A stretch of DNA of 39,075 bases from assembly GCA_020432165.1 (NCBI GenBank), contig JAGQGU010000034.1, positions 1 to 39,075 on the forward strand, written 5' to 3'. A program made the translations under genes and the position numbers. Below are positions 32,672 through 39,075 of the stretch, one piece after another. Source of the DNA: Thermomicrobiales bacterium. GTDB lineage: Bacteria; Chloroflexota; Chloroflexia; Thermomicrobiales; UBA6265. Numbering within the stretch: the stretch's first letter is position 1; each line of letters opens with the position of its first letter. The notes beneath the pieces are model-generated. The model was given only the letters and a program-made list of their open reading frames with translations, was not told the DNA's origin and ran no database searches.

Positions 32672-33796
32672 ATGTCATCTACCTACAACGACCGTCTCCA
32701 ATACCTCCGGGAAACTATTCCCTCCCTCACCGCCGCGGAGGTGGTGGAGTTGGCCCAGGCCGATGCCGTTCTGCTGGATGTGCGTGAACCGGATGAGACG
32801 GCCCAGGGGATCGTCGATGGTGCGGTGGTGATTCCCCGCGGTCTCCTGGAGATGAAGGTGCAAATGGATATTCCGAATACGGATACTCCGATTGTGGTCT
32901 ATTGCGCATCAGGCGTGCGCTCGCTCTTCGCCGCCGAAGCGCTCCAGGCGGTCGGCTACACCAGCGTGGTGAGCCTCACGGGTGGTTTTGATGCCTGGAA
33001 GCAGGCCGGTCTCCCCTGGAGTGCTCCGCAGCAACTCACAACTACCCAATCGCAGCGCTACTCTCGGCATTTGCGTATTCCGGAGATCGGTATCGCGGGC
33101 CAGCAGAAATTGCTGGAGAGCAAGGTATTGCTCATCGGTGCCGGTGGACTCGGCTCGCCCGCCGGACTCTACCTCGCCGCGGCTGGGGTGGGGACGATTG
33201 GCATCGTGGATGACGATGTTGTGGATGCCAGCAATCTTCAGCGACAGATTCTCCACCGCACGCACGATCTCGGCACACCCAAGGTACTCAGCGCCCGCCG
33301 TACAATCGAAGCGCTCAATCCCGATGTGCAGGTGCAGGTCTATGCTGAACGTCTCACCGAAGAGAACGTGATCGATATCTTTGCTGGCTACGATCTCATT
33401 GTGGATGGTTCAGATAGCTTCGAAACGCGCTACATCGTCAACGATGCTACCGTGCAACTCGGTATCCCACAGGTGCACGGCAGCATCTTCCGTTTTGACG
33501 GGCAGGTGACCTCGTTTGATCCGCGACGGGATGACAGTCCCTGCTATCGTTGCCTCTTCCCAAGCCCACCCCCGCCCGAATTGGCGCCGAACTGCGCAGT
33601 GGCTGGCGTTCTGGGTGTGCTCCCCGGCGTGATCGGCACGATTCAGGCCACTGAAGCCATCAAACTCTTGCTCGGCATCGGTGAACCGTTGGTTGGTCGC
33701 TTGTTGATGTACGACGCCTTGAGCATGAGCTTCCGCACCCTCAAGGTGCGTCGCGACGAGAATTGTCCAGCATGCGGCCAGGCCCAATCCAGGTAG
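32672..33796 (+). CDS. ThiF/MoeB-type adenylyltransferase with N-terminal rhodanese domain
   Basis: This 374-residue protein has a rhodanese domain (about 17-118) with the active-site cysteine C78 in VYCASGVRS, followed by a ThiF/MoeB domain with GAGGLG at 156-161, C308 as the catalytic cysteine and zinc cysteines C291, C294, C365 and C368. It would activate a sulfur-carrier protein by adenylation and transfer sulfur in cofactor biosynthesis. The rhodanese lies at the N-terminus, whereas MoeBR-type fusions usually carry it at the C-terminus. Sulfur carrier and pathway are not identifiable from this window. Confidence 0.92.
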   Translation: MSSTYNDRLQYLRETIPSLTAAEVVELAQADAVLLDVREPDETAQGIVDGAVVIPRGLLEMKVQMDIPNTDTPIVVYCASGVRSLFAAEALQAVGYTSVVSLTGGFDAWKQAGLPWSAPQQLTTTQSQRYSRHLRIPEIGIAGQQKLLESKVLLIGAGGLGSPAGLYLAAAGVGTIGIVDDDVVDASNLQRQILHRTHDLGTPKVLSARRTIEALNPDVQVQVYAERLTEENVIDIFAGYDLIVDGSDSFETRYIVNDATVQLGIPQVHGSIFRFDGQVTSFDPRRDDSPCYRCLFPSPPPPELAPNCAVAGVLGVLPGVIGTIQATEAIKLLLGIGEPLVGRLLMYDALSMSFRTLKVRRDENCPACGQAQSR

Positions 33797-33841
33797 CATC
33801 ATGCCGTCGATCCGGGTAGCGCCCAACATGGTGTCGAGATC

Positions 33842-33887
33842 GTAGGCCCGCATTGCCGAAGGCGGCGAAGCCCTTATATGCGGGCGG
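33842..33887. repeat. Dispersed hairpin element
   Basis: GCCCGCAT/ATGCGGGC (33846-33853 with 33878-33885) encloses a smaller GCC/GGC hairpin. It shares GTAGGCCCGCA and a GCGAAG..CCCTTAT segment with the cluster at 27326-27490. It lies between two convergent genes. Confidence 0.6.
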
Positions 33888-33891
33888 GAGA

Positions 33892-34353
33892 TCAGCTGTT
33901 CTTGGCAGCCTCAATCGCATTGCGAAGAAGCAGATAATCCGCTTCCTCGATTTTGTGGACATTGCCCTGGAATGCCAGTGTCCAATTCTGTTCGGGCCAT
34001 TTCTTGGTATAGGTCATCTGGCGGGCCATTTCCTGGGCGTCGATCATCTGGTCATCGTCCAGCCAGATATCGAGTTCGATCGGGAAACGATAGGGGTAAT
34101 CATCCTGTTTCTTCTTTTCGCCACTCTTCCAGATCGGTGTGTGATCTTCAAAGCCATTACCGGTCACGGTGGTGATACCGGCGAACTTCTTCACCGCAGT
34201 GGTGTAGTAGATGAACTTGTCGCCTGGCTGCACCAATTCCAGCTTCTTGCGTTGGCGTGACTTCAGTCCCTGCAGATCAAAGCCGCGATCGCGCGTGATA
34301 TGATGGTTTCCAAGCGAACTTACGATAATCCAGTATTGCGGTTGGTCGGTCAT
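33892..34353 (-). CDS. EVE domain-containing protein
   Basis: This 153-residue protein matches the EVE (PUA-like) domain: YWIIVSSLGNH at the N-terminus, KLELVQPGDKFIYY and KKFAGITTVTG in the middle. EVE domains bind modified bases in DNA or RNA. It has no other domain. It is the only gene here with a clear nucleic-acid-modification reader fold and has no toxin or nuclease partner nearby. Confidence 0.85.
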   Translation of the reverse strand: MTDQPQYWIIVSSLGNHHITRDRGFDLQGLKSRQRKKLELVQPGDKFIYYTTAVKKFAGITTVTGNGFEDHTPIWKSGEKKKQDDYPYRFPIELDIWLDDDQMIDAQEMARQMTYTKKWPEQNWTLAFQGNVHKIEEADYLLLRNAIEAAKNS

Positions 34354-34410
34354 GAATGCTCCTCGGGCGCAAATGCGAATCCGTTGCTTTCAGTGTACCG
34401 GCAATGAAAG

Positions 34411-34433
34411 AACCCGGCCGCTGGGGCCGGGTT
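34411..34433 (-). terminator. Terminator of the minus-strand small gene
   Basis: AACCCGGCC (34411-34419) and GGCCGGGTT (34425-34433) form a perfect 9 bp stem with a 5-base loop. On the minus strand CTTTC follows the stem, so it would end transcription of the small gene at 34548-34814. Confidence 0.55.
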
Positions 34434-34547
34434 CAATCGGGGTTGGGGAGGAGAGAAATCAAGAAGCGTTGGTCTCACTTCTCAATACATGTATCCTATC
34501 GCCGCAGCCTGAACGTACGCTGAGACATTCCTGAGCATTTGCTGAAT

Positions 34548-34814
34548 TCAGTCACGAATCTCAAATGCGTTCACAACCGCCCGTTGCAGGCTCGGATGCC
34601 TGTCCATCAGCTCATCCATACTCACCCGCAAAAACGCGGCCAGCTGGATCAATTCCAGTGGCGAAAGCGTGATGGTAAGGAAGTCAATGCTGAGTTGCAC
34701 CTGATCCCCCTCTCCCAGCGTATCTTGTGGTTTATCAGGCACTGTCAGGGTCGTACTGAGCCCGGTCTCCGGCCAGATCATATCCAGCAGTTCGATTGTT
34801 GGTTTGTTGTTCAT
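34548..34814 (-). CDS. Hypothetical small protein
   Basis: This 88-residue protein begins MNNKPT at 34814 with GGGAGG upstream; a longer start five codons upstream is less likely. It contains helical LSPLELIQLAAFLRVSMDEL followed by MDRHPSLQRAVVNAFE and an acidic, hydrophilic start. No membrane helix, no cysteine and no known family. It is divergent from the gene at 34896. Confidence 0.6.
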   Translation of the reverse strand: MNNKPTIELLDMIWPETGLSTTLTVPDKPQDTLGEGDQVQLSIDFLTITLSPLELIQLAAFLRVSMDELMDRHPSLQRAVVNAFEIRD

Positions 34815-34895
34815 CGTTTTGCCTCCCATTCACGATGTAATTGTGCCACCTTCTATAATGAACGTCAGATCACCAGCGATGCCTCGGGAGCGATC

Positions 34896-35465
34896 ATGAC
34901 CACTGCCTATCAGCCTTTGCCTACCGATCCGCGCACGGTGCTGCGAGATATCTCCGCCAGCGCGCGTAATTCTCCGGAGATCGCGGCATTGCGCCTGGCA
35001 GTACTACGGCTGGATATTCCCGACGCCATCGTGCAGATCGATGCTGTGCGGCAGGATGACACCGCCATCGCGGTGAAAGCGACCATCGGTCTTCCTGGTG
35101 GTGCACGTCATTCCGCTATTGCTGCTCACGATGTGACAGGTGATTCCGGTTGGGCGATTCAGTATGCCGCCACCGAAGCCGAGGCGATCGCACGGGCTCT
35201 CGATGGCCTTGGAATCTCTCTGCAGAAGCAGATCGGTGCCGCAGCATCGCCCGCCAAATCCCAAACCCAGCCAAATCATGCTCCGAGCAAGACAAATGCA
35301 GACGACCACCTGCCTGAATATTCCTGGAACGCTTTTTGGCGGGAAGCGCATACCCGTGGGATTAGTCGGGAAGATGTCGAACGCGCCCTTGGCCGCTCTA
35401 TACAAGAGGTAGCGCCGCAGGAAGCGGTAATTGCGCTCAAGTCCTCGGGGCTATGGACCTCCTGA
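34896..35465 (+). CDS. Hypothetical protein with C-terminal helical module
   Basis: This 189-residue protein starts MTTAYQPLPTDPRT with GGGAG 7 bases upstream. Residues 20-120 contain alternating strands and helices; a Ser/Ala/Pro-rich linker (about 122-140) leads to a C-terminal segment with SWNAFWREAHTRGISREDVE that resembles short helical modules attached to unrelated proteins. I do not recognise its function. A longer in-frame extension runs into the divergent gene and is rejected. Confidence 0.65.
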   Translation: MTTAYQPLPTDPRTVLRDISASARNSPEIAALRLAVLRLDIPDAIVQIDAVRQDDTAIAVKATIGLPGGARHSAIAAHDVTGDSGWAIQYAATEAEAIARALDGLGISLQKQIGAAASPAKSQTQPNHAPSKTNADDHLPEYSWNAFWREAHTRGISREDVERALGRSIQEVAPQEAVIALKSSGLWTS

Positions 35466-35561
35466 GCGGGGATCTAGGCGCTGGTTGTTGTTGTGCATGC
35501 TGTCATTGCAGCACGCCTGCCAGATTACCATCCTTACTTTATCGACTAATTGTCAATTGAT

Positions 35562-35711
35562 GTACGGACGCGATTATCAATCTCGCAATGAGTCAGATAC
35601 ACGGACACTGCGTACATTCATATTTGATTTCTATGTACGTACAGAATCAAATCAATGAAATAGATCATCATTGAATTGAATATCGGATGATATTTCCCGT
35701 ACGGACACTGC
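35562..35711. other. AT-rich spacer with spaced short repeats and a palindrome
   Basis: CGGACACTGC occurs at 35602-35611 and again at 35702-35711, exactly 100 bases apart; GTACGGAC is found at 35562 and 35699. Between them lies a near-palindrome around TGTACGTACA (35625-35649). The composition is more AT-rich than its surroundings. No gene is visible. Confidence 0.5.
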
Positions 35712-35774
35712 ATCTTGTGCCGAAATGGCAGTGAACGTACTCTTGTTACATCTTATCCACTCCGCCAGACTGGT

Positions 35775-35909
35775 CTTGCACGGGAACGCCTGTCCATCCC
35801 GCAAGCTGTGACAGGTCCCGGCCATCGGTCCCCCGCCCGATGCATGATCGATGCCAGCACATTCCCGCGATGTGGCATCAGCCAGAGGTAGATGTGCCCG
35901 TACACATCT
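35775..35909. ncRNA. Candidate structured RNA (stem-loops with possible pseudoknot)
   Basis: The stretch holds a CTTG-CGGGA/TCCCG-CAAG stem (35775-35805), whose loop CCTGTC (35789-35794) matches GACAGG at 35810-35815; CATCG/CGATG (35823-35842); GATGCC-ACAT/ATGT-GGCATC (35850-35879); and AGATGTG/CACATCT (35890-35909). These are in the 500-base gap before the surface protein gene, with no convincing ORF. It could be a leader RNA or a dispersed structured repeat; strand cannot be settled by eye. Confidence 0.35.
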
Positions 35910-35965
35910 CCCTTCGTGGCGCTTACATACCGCGGTTTCGTCTGGTTCGGAGGGGATAGACTGCT

Positions 35966-37228
35966 ATGGCCATTAATCACACTTCGGGTGCGGCGGGATC
36001 ATCGTCCCGCACCGCCCAGCAATTTCTCAAAGGCTCGCCATTTCGGGTGTTGGCCTCGTTTACGATTCTCACCACGCTCTTCGCGCTTGTGCTGAATGCT
36101 GCCGCGCAGGATTCCGGTACACCATCGGCCTCGCCGCAGGCAACGCCATCGGCAGCCTTTCTGCGCATCGAGCTGCCGTTGAAGGAAGAGAACGAAAGCG
36201 ATCTCGGTGGCAAGGTCACACTCTATGAGTTCGGTGATCAGACCATCGTCGAGTTCGCTGCCGAGGGTGCCGGTGGAAATCATCCGGCAGCGATCATCAG
36301 CGGCACCTGTGCCGAACCAACCAACATGGCGCGGTACGATCTCAACTCTGTATCCAATACCGGTGAGAGTTCCACCACTATTGATGTGGCGTTAGATGAC
36401 CTCCTCGCCTCGGATCATATTGTTCAAATCTTCATGAGCCCTGACGAAGCCGATACGGCCATCGCCTGTGCCACGATCGAAGGTGAGCCTGGTTTGGATA
36501 CCGGGGCCACGCCTGAAGCCAGCCCGCAGGCGAGCCCGGCCGCGTCACCCGCAGCCACCGATGTTGAGGATCTCACCGGTGTTGGCGGTGAAACTACGGC
36601 AAACACACTCACTGTCGATCTCCAAGACTGGAGCGATACGGGTGTGACTGGTACGGCAATCCTGACCGATAACGGCACCAGCACCACCGTCTCCATTCAG
36701 CTGGATGGCGATGCAGTTACCGGCGGTCACACGGTACATATTCACAATGGCACGTGCGCATCACCAGGATCGGCGACCTACACACTTACCCCGATCGGTA
36801 CCGATGGCAGCAGCGTTTCCACCGTGAATCTGAAGCTGGCAACACTGACGAATGGTGCCTATTTCATCAATGTCCATCCGGATGAGGAGCATTGGGAAGA
36901 GTGGATGGTTTGCGGCAATATCACAGCCGCCGCTGGCACGCTGACAGGTACCACGACAACGACGACTACGCAGACCGGCACCGGTGGTAATCAGACCGGC
37001 GATGGTTCCTCTGGTGGCAATACCACCACCAGCACAACCACTGCCCAGGCGGGTAGTTTCCCGCAGCAGGTGGGTGTGGGCGATGGCCTCCGTTGGCCCA
37101 GCGAAACACGCGATGCTGTCGTCTGGGCAGTAGCCATTAGCGGTGTGGTGCTGCTGACAACAGGTATGTTCATTCGACATGCAGAAAAGTCTGGCAAGTC
37201 GCCACGATTCACCCGACTGGGTCTGTAG
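35966..37228 (+). CDS. Secreted surface protein with two CHRD-like repeats and C-terminal anchor
   Basis: This 420-residue protein has an N-terminal signal-like helix (about 27-48) and a C-terminal membrane helix followed by a basic tail, as in cell-wall or membrane-anchored surface proteins. Two repeated domains (about 66-170 and 205-312) share the pattern H..I..GTC..P....Y.L..V; the second contains HTVHIHNGTCASPG, typical of CHRD/superoxide-dismutase-like folds. Low-complexity Ser/Thr/Pro/Ala linkers separate the domains. Possible roles are adhesion or metal binding. The ATG has GGAGG upstream; it is a single gene followed by a terminator. Confidence 0.75.
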   Translation: MAINHTSGAAGSSSRTAQQFLKGSPFRVLASFTILTTLFALVLNAAAQDSGTPSASPQATPSAAFLRIELPLKEENESDLGGKVTLYEFGDQTIVEFAAEGAGGNHPAAIISGTCAEPTNMARYDLNSVSNTGESSTTIDVALDDLLASDHIVQIFMSPDEADTAIACATIEGEPGLDTGATPEASPQASPAASPAATDVEDLTGVGGETTANTLTVDLQDWSDTGVTGTAILTDNGTSTTVSIQLDGDAVTGGHTVHIHNGTCASPGSATYTLTPIGTDGSSVSTVNLKLATLTNGAYFINVHPDEEHWEEWMVCGNITAAAGTLTGTTTTTTTQTGTGGNQTGDGSSGGNTTTSTTTAQAGSFPQQVGVGDGLRWPSETRDAVVWAVAISGVVLLTTGMFIRHAEKSGKSPRFTRLGL

Positions 37229-37253
37229 TTTCACAAGCTCCTCGCGAACCAGC

Positions 37254-37295
37254 GTGGCCCCATCCTCCCTCGGGTGGGGCCACTCGCGTCTCTTT
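37254..37295 (+). terminator. Terminator after the surface protein gene
   Basis: GTGGCCCCA (37254-37262) and TGGGGCCAC (37275-37283) form a perfect 9 bp stem with a 12-base loop, extended by CGCG/CGCG outside and followed by CTCTTTG. It would separate the surface protein from the downstream phosphatase operon. Confidence 0.6.
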
Positions 37296-37345
37296 GCTGT
37301 TTAATAGGAGATAACACGCTCGTCACGCACCCTTGGGGAGGGATC

Positions 37346-38023
37346 ATGCGCATTCTGCTCATACGTCACGGTCAATCGGAAGCGAATGTGAACGGTCGCA
37401 TTCAGGGACCAGATGATCCGCTCACCGAGCTTGGTCGTGAGCAGGCGCACACATTGGCACCCTACCTTGCGGAAAGCTATACCATCGATCATCTCATCGC
37501 GAGCTCGCTGCATCGCGCACAGGAGACGGCTCGAATCATTGCATCCCAAACAGGCAATGACATCGTGGCCGATGCTCGCTTCCGCGAGATCGATAACGGC
37601 CACAGCATCGGCATGCTTTGGTCCGATTGGCGCGCTGCCAATCCGGAGATGTCCGCTGTCTGGGGATGGGATGTGCGTCACGCTGATGCCGGCTGGCCCG
37701 GTGGCGAGTGTGGTCGGGATGTCTGCAATCGCTCCTTTGCCGCTTTCGATGAGATTATTACCAATTACGTAGATACTGATAAGACCGTTGCTGTCGTCTC
37801 TCATGGTGGTGTTATCGCCTGGCTGGCCGCCCGGCTTTATGGTGATTCCCTGGAGACATGGCCGGCAGCATATGGAGATATCGCCAACTGTTCTGTCACG
37901 GAGATCGCGGTGAACGATGCCGGTCAGGCAAACATCGTCGCCTGGAATCGCACTGATTACCTGGGCGATACCTATGCACCGCACATTTCTCCCGTGATCC
38001 CAGGGAGGGGCGGAAACGCATGA
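37346..38023 (+). CDS. Histidine phosphatase family protein
   Basis: This 225-residue protein starts MRILLIRHGQ with GGGAGG 5-10 bases upstream. It has the RHG motif with catalytic H8, an ETAR segment near 70 and VVSHGGVIAWLA near 154-165 containing the second catalytic His. Family members act on phosphosugars, phosphoglycerate or small phosphoesters. A longer N-terminal extension is unlikely. Its stop overlaps the next gene's start (ATGA). Confidence 0.9.
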   Translation: MRILLIRHGQSEANVNGRIQGPDDPLTELGREQAHTLAPYLAESYTIDHLIASSLHRAQETARIIASQTGNDIVADARFREIDNGHSIGMLWSDWRAANPEMSAVWGWDVRHADAGWPGGECGRDVCNRSFAAFDEIITNYVDTDKTVAVVSHGGVIAWLAARLYGDSLETWPAAYGDIANCSVTEIAVNDAGQANIVAWNRTDYLGDTYAPHISPVIPGRGGNA

Positions 38024-38751
38024 ACCTGAAGGTGCTGGCTGTTACCGATGAAGTTGATCCTCGTATTTACAGCAGCTCCGTGCGCGAACGCATGGGCGAT
38101 GTTGATCTTGTCATCAGTTGTGGTGATCTGCCCGCGACCTACCTCGAGTTTCTCACCGATTCGCTGCACAAGGATGTCTACTATGTCCTGGGCAATCACG
38201 CCGAGGAGATCGTGCGTGAGGGGCAACGCGGCCAACCTCGGCATCCGCTGGGGTGCATTGATCTCGGCTTCAAAGTCGTGCGCGATGAGCGCACCGGGGT
38301 GATCTTTGCCGGACTACCGGGATCGCCAAAATATCTGGAGAACGCTCCGGTACAGTTCACCGAAGGGCAAATGCGGTGGGCGATCTTTAAGATGATGCCC
38401 AGACTCATCTGGAACCGGCTGCGATACGGGCGGGCGCTGGATATTCTCGTCACGCACGCCCCGCCCCGCGATGTTGGTGATCGCGAGGATCCCGCCCATC
38501 GGGGTTTCATCGTGATGCGAAAGCTGGTGAAATGGGCAAAACCAAAGTACCAACTGCACGGACATGTTCATCTCTATGATCGTAGTAAGGGCAACGCCAC
38601 CGATCTCTTCGATACCAGGGTGATCAATGTGTACCCCTATCAGAAACTCGATCTCGTGCTCGAACGTCTACCAGAGGTAGAGGATCAACAGGTGGTCCAT
38701 CCGGATTCGATTCGCGCCGAACTGGGCGGTGAGGAGGCACAACATGTTTAG
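38020..38751 (+). CDS. Metallophosphoesterase family protein
   Basis: This 243-residue protein has motifs typical of calcineurin-like phosphoesterases: SCGDLPATYLE (about 33-43), LGNHAEE (about 57-63), VTHAPPRDVGD (about 144-154) and HGHVHLYDR (about 179-187). The first metal ligand pair is changed: the usual Asp-x-His is TDEVD at the N-terminus, which may be a divergent form. It is coupled to the histidine phosphatase, and its 3' end overlaps the next gene. Confidence 0.85.
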   Translation: MNLKVLAVTDEVDPRIYSSSVRERMGDVDLVISCGDLPATYLEFLTDSLHKDVYYVLGNHAEEIVREGQRGQPRHPLGCIDLGFKVVRDERTGVIFAGLPGSPKYLENAPVQFTEGQMRWAIFKMMPRLIWNRLRYGRALDILVTHAPPRDVGDREDPAHRGFIVMRKLVKWAKPKYQLHGHVHLYDRSKGNATDLFDTRVINVYPYQKLDLVLERLPEVEDQQVVHPDSIRAELGGEEAQHV

Positions 38752-39075
38752 GGATGTCTCCAATGCCGATTTTGATCGTGCTCGCAACAAGCAGGTCATC
38801 AACGATTGGCTCAGTGTCGTTCGGCGGCGCGAGAACCAGTTGGTGCCGTTGCACGAGATTACGCGCCGTCTGCGCCCAGAAGGCGAGAGCTACCGTGGTA
38901 TGCAGGAAGTCCCAATCAATCAGATTGTGGGGAGCATGGATCGCTGGCGCGATTTCGATCGTGCCTTTCTGCCCAGAGATAGCCACACCAAGAGTCGATG
39001 GCGAAGTATTGATGAAGCCTATTATCAGGATGTTCGTCTCCCCCCGATTCAGCTCTACAAGGTTGGCGATATCTA
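38744..39075 (+). CDS. ParB-like/DUF4032-type protein (3' end outside window)
   Basis: The first 110 codons are visible, starting MFRDVSNADFDRAR with GAGGAGG upstream. The N-terminal part is helical and Arg-rich; the last residues seen (RLPPIQLYKVGDI) match the entry strand of ParB/Srx-like domains, which bind nucleotides. The window cuts off the remainder, so the domain and function are not certain. It overlaps the metallophosphoesterase gene by eight bases and is the third gene of that operon. Confidence 0.45.
   Translation, partial: MFRDVSNADFDRARNKQVINDWLSVVRRRENQLVPLHEITRRLRPEGESYRGMQEVPINQIVGSMDRWRDFDRAFLPRDSHTKSRWRSIDEAYYQDVRLPPIQLYKVGDI

Noticed and set aside
35753-35980. 75-codon minus-strand frame before the surface protein gene
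   Set aside because: It has no ribosome binding site or known family, and the stretch is better explained by stem-loops.

Overview
This is a 39 kb stretch of a bacterial chromosome of moderately high G+C content, densely packed with short operons. No rRNA, tRNA, CRISPR array, complete insertion sequence or prophage is visible. The gene content fits an aerobic Chloroflexota member, perhaps Thermomicrobia or a relative: a caa3-type oxidase cluster with CtaG, an N-terminal-rhodanese ThiF/MoeB protein, pairs of GNAT enzymes and many palindromic intergenic repeats. That taxonomic guess is inference from gene content, not from a marker gene.

Layout. 1-406: palindromic repeats. 407-3962 (minus): arginase and arginyl-tRNA synthetase, translationally coupled, then a small membrane protein. 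4172-10817 (plus): a caa3-type cytochrome c oxidase operon (subunits II, I, III and IV, CtaG and two unknown membrane proteins) with a putative promoter, a long structured leader and a strong terminator. 10881-14381: an orphan protein, an AbrB/RelE-type toxin-antitoxin pair with a palindromic operator, a DUF2891 protein and a P-loop kinase-like protein. 14415-18419: a TetR regulator followed by an arsenic island (ArsR, ArsM, ACR3, a small Cys-containing protein and a metallophosphoesterase). 18416-20100: two GNAT acetyltransferases divergent from an ArsR-family regulator and VOC protein pair, whose regulator looks leaderless. 20196-20917: a VapB45-like MerR/DUF433 antitoxin whose DUF5615-type toxin partner is reduced to 23 codons beside a palindromic repeat. 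21256-25865: two TetR-controlled units, one with an MDR oxidoreductase and one with an unknown enzyme and an ABC-2-like membrane protein. 25954-30827: an MFS transporter, two tandem HAD phosphatases, a PIG-L deacetylase and a small unknown protein, interrupted by repeat-rich spacers. 30984-34353: MsrB and MsrA, an FMN/F420-binding split-barrel protein, a rhodanese-ThiF/MoeB fusion and an EVE protein. 34548-39075: small unknown proteins, a structured intergenic region, a surface protein with two CHRD-like repeats, and a coupled phosphatase, metallophosphoesterase and ParB-like trio cut by the window end.

How the genes work together. The best-defined systems are terminal respiration (cox operon), arsenite sensing, methylation and efflux (ars island), and repair of oxidised methionine (MsrA/MsrB). 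Translational coupling by ATGA or TAATG overlaps recurs (argS/arginase, antitoxin/toxin, GNAT pair, ArsR/VOC, TetR/unknown enzyme, HAD pair, phosphatase/metallophosphoesterase). The most unusual material is non-coding: three copies of a roughly 160 bp double-hairpin (BIME-like) element whose stems show compensatory changes between copies, a 61 bp tandem array of hairpins, and a chain of stem-loops with a possible pseudoknot upstream of the surface protein gene.
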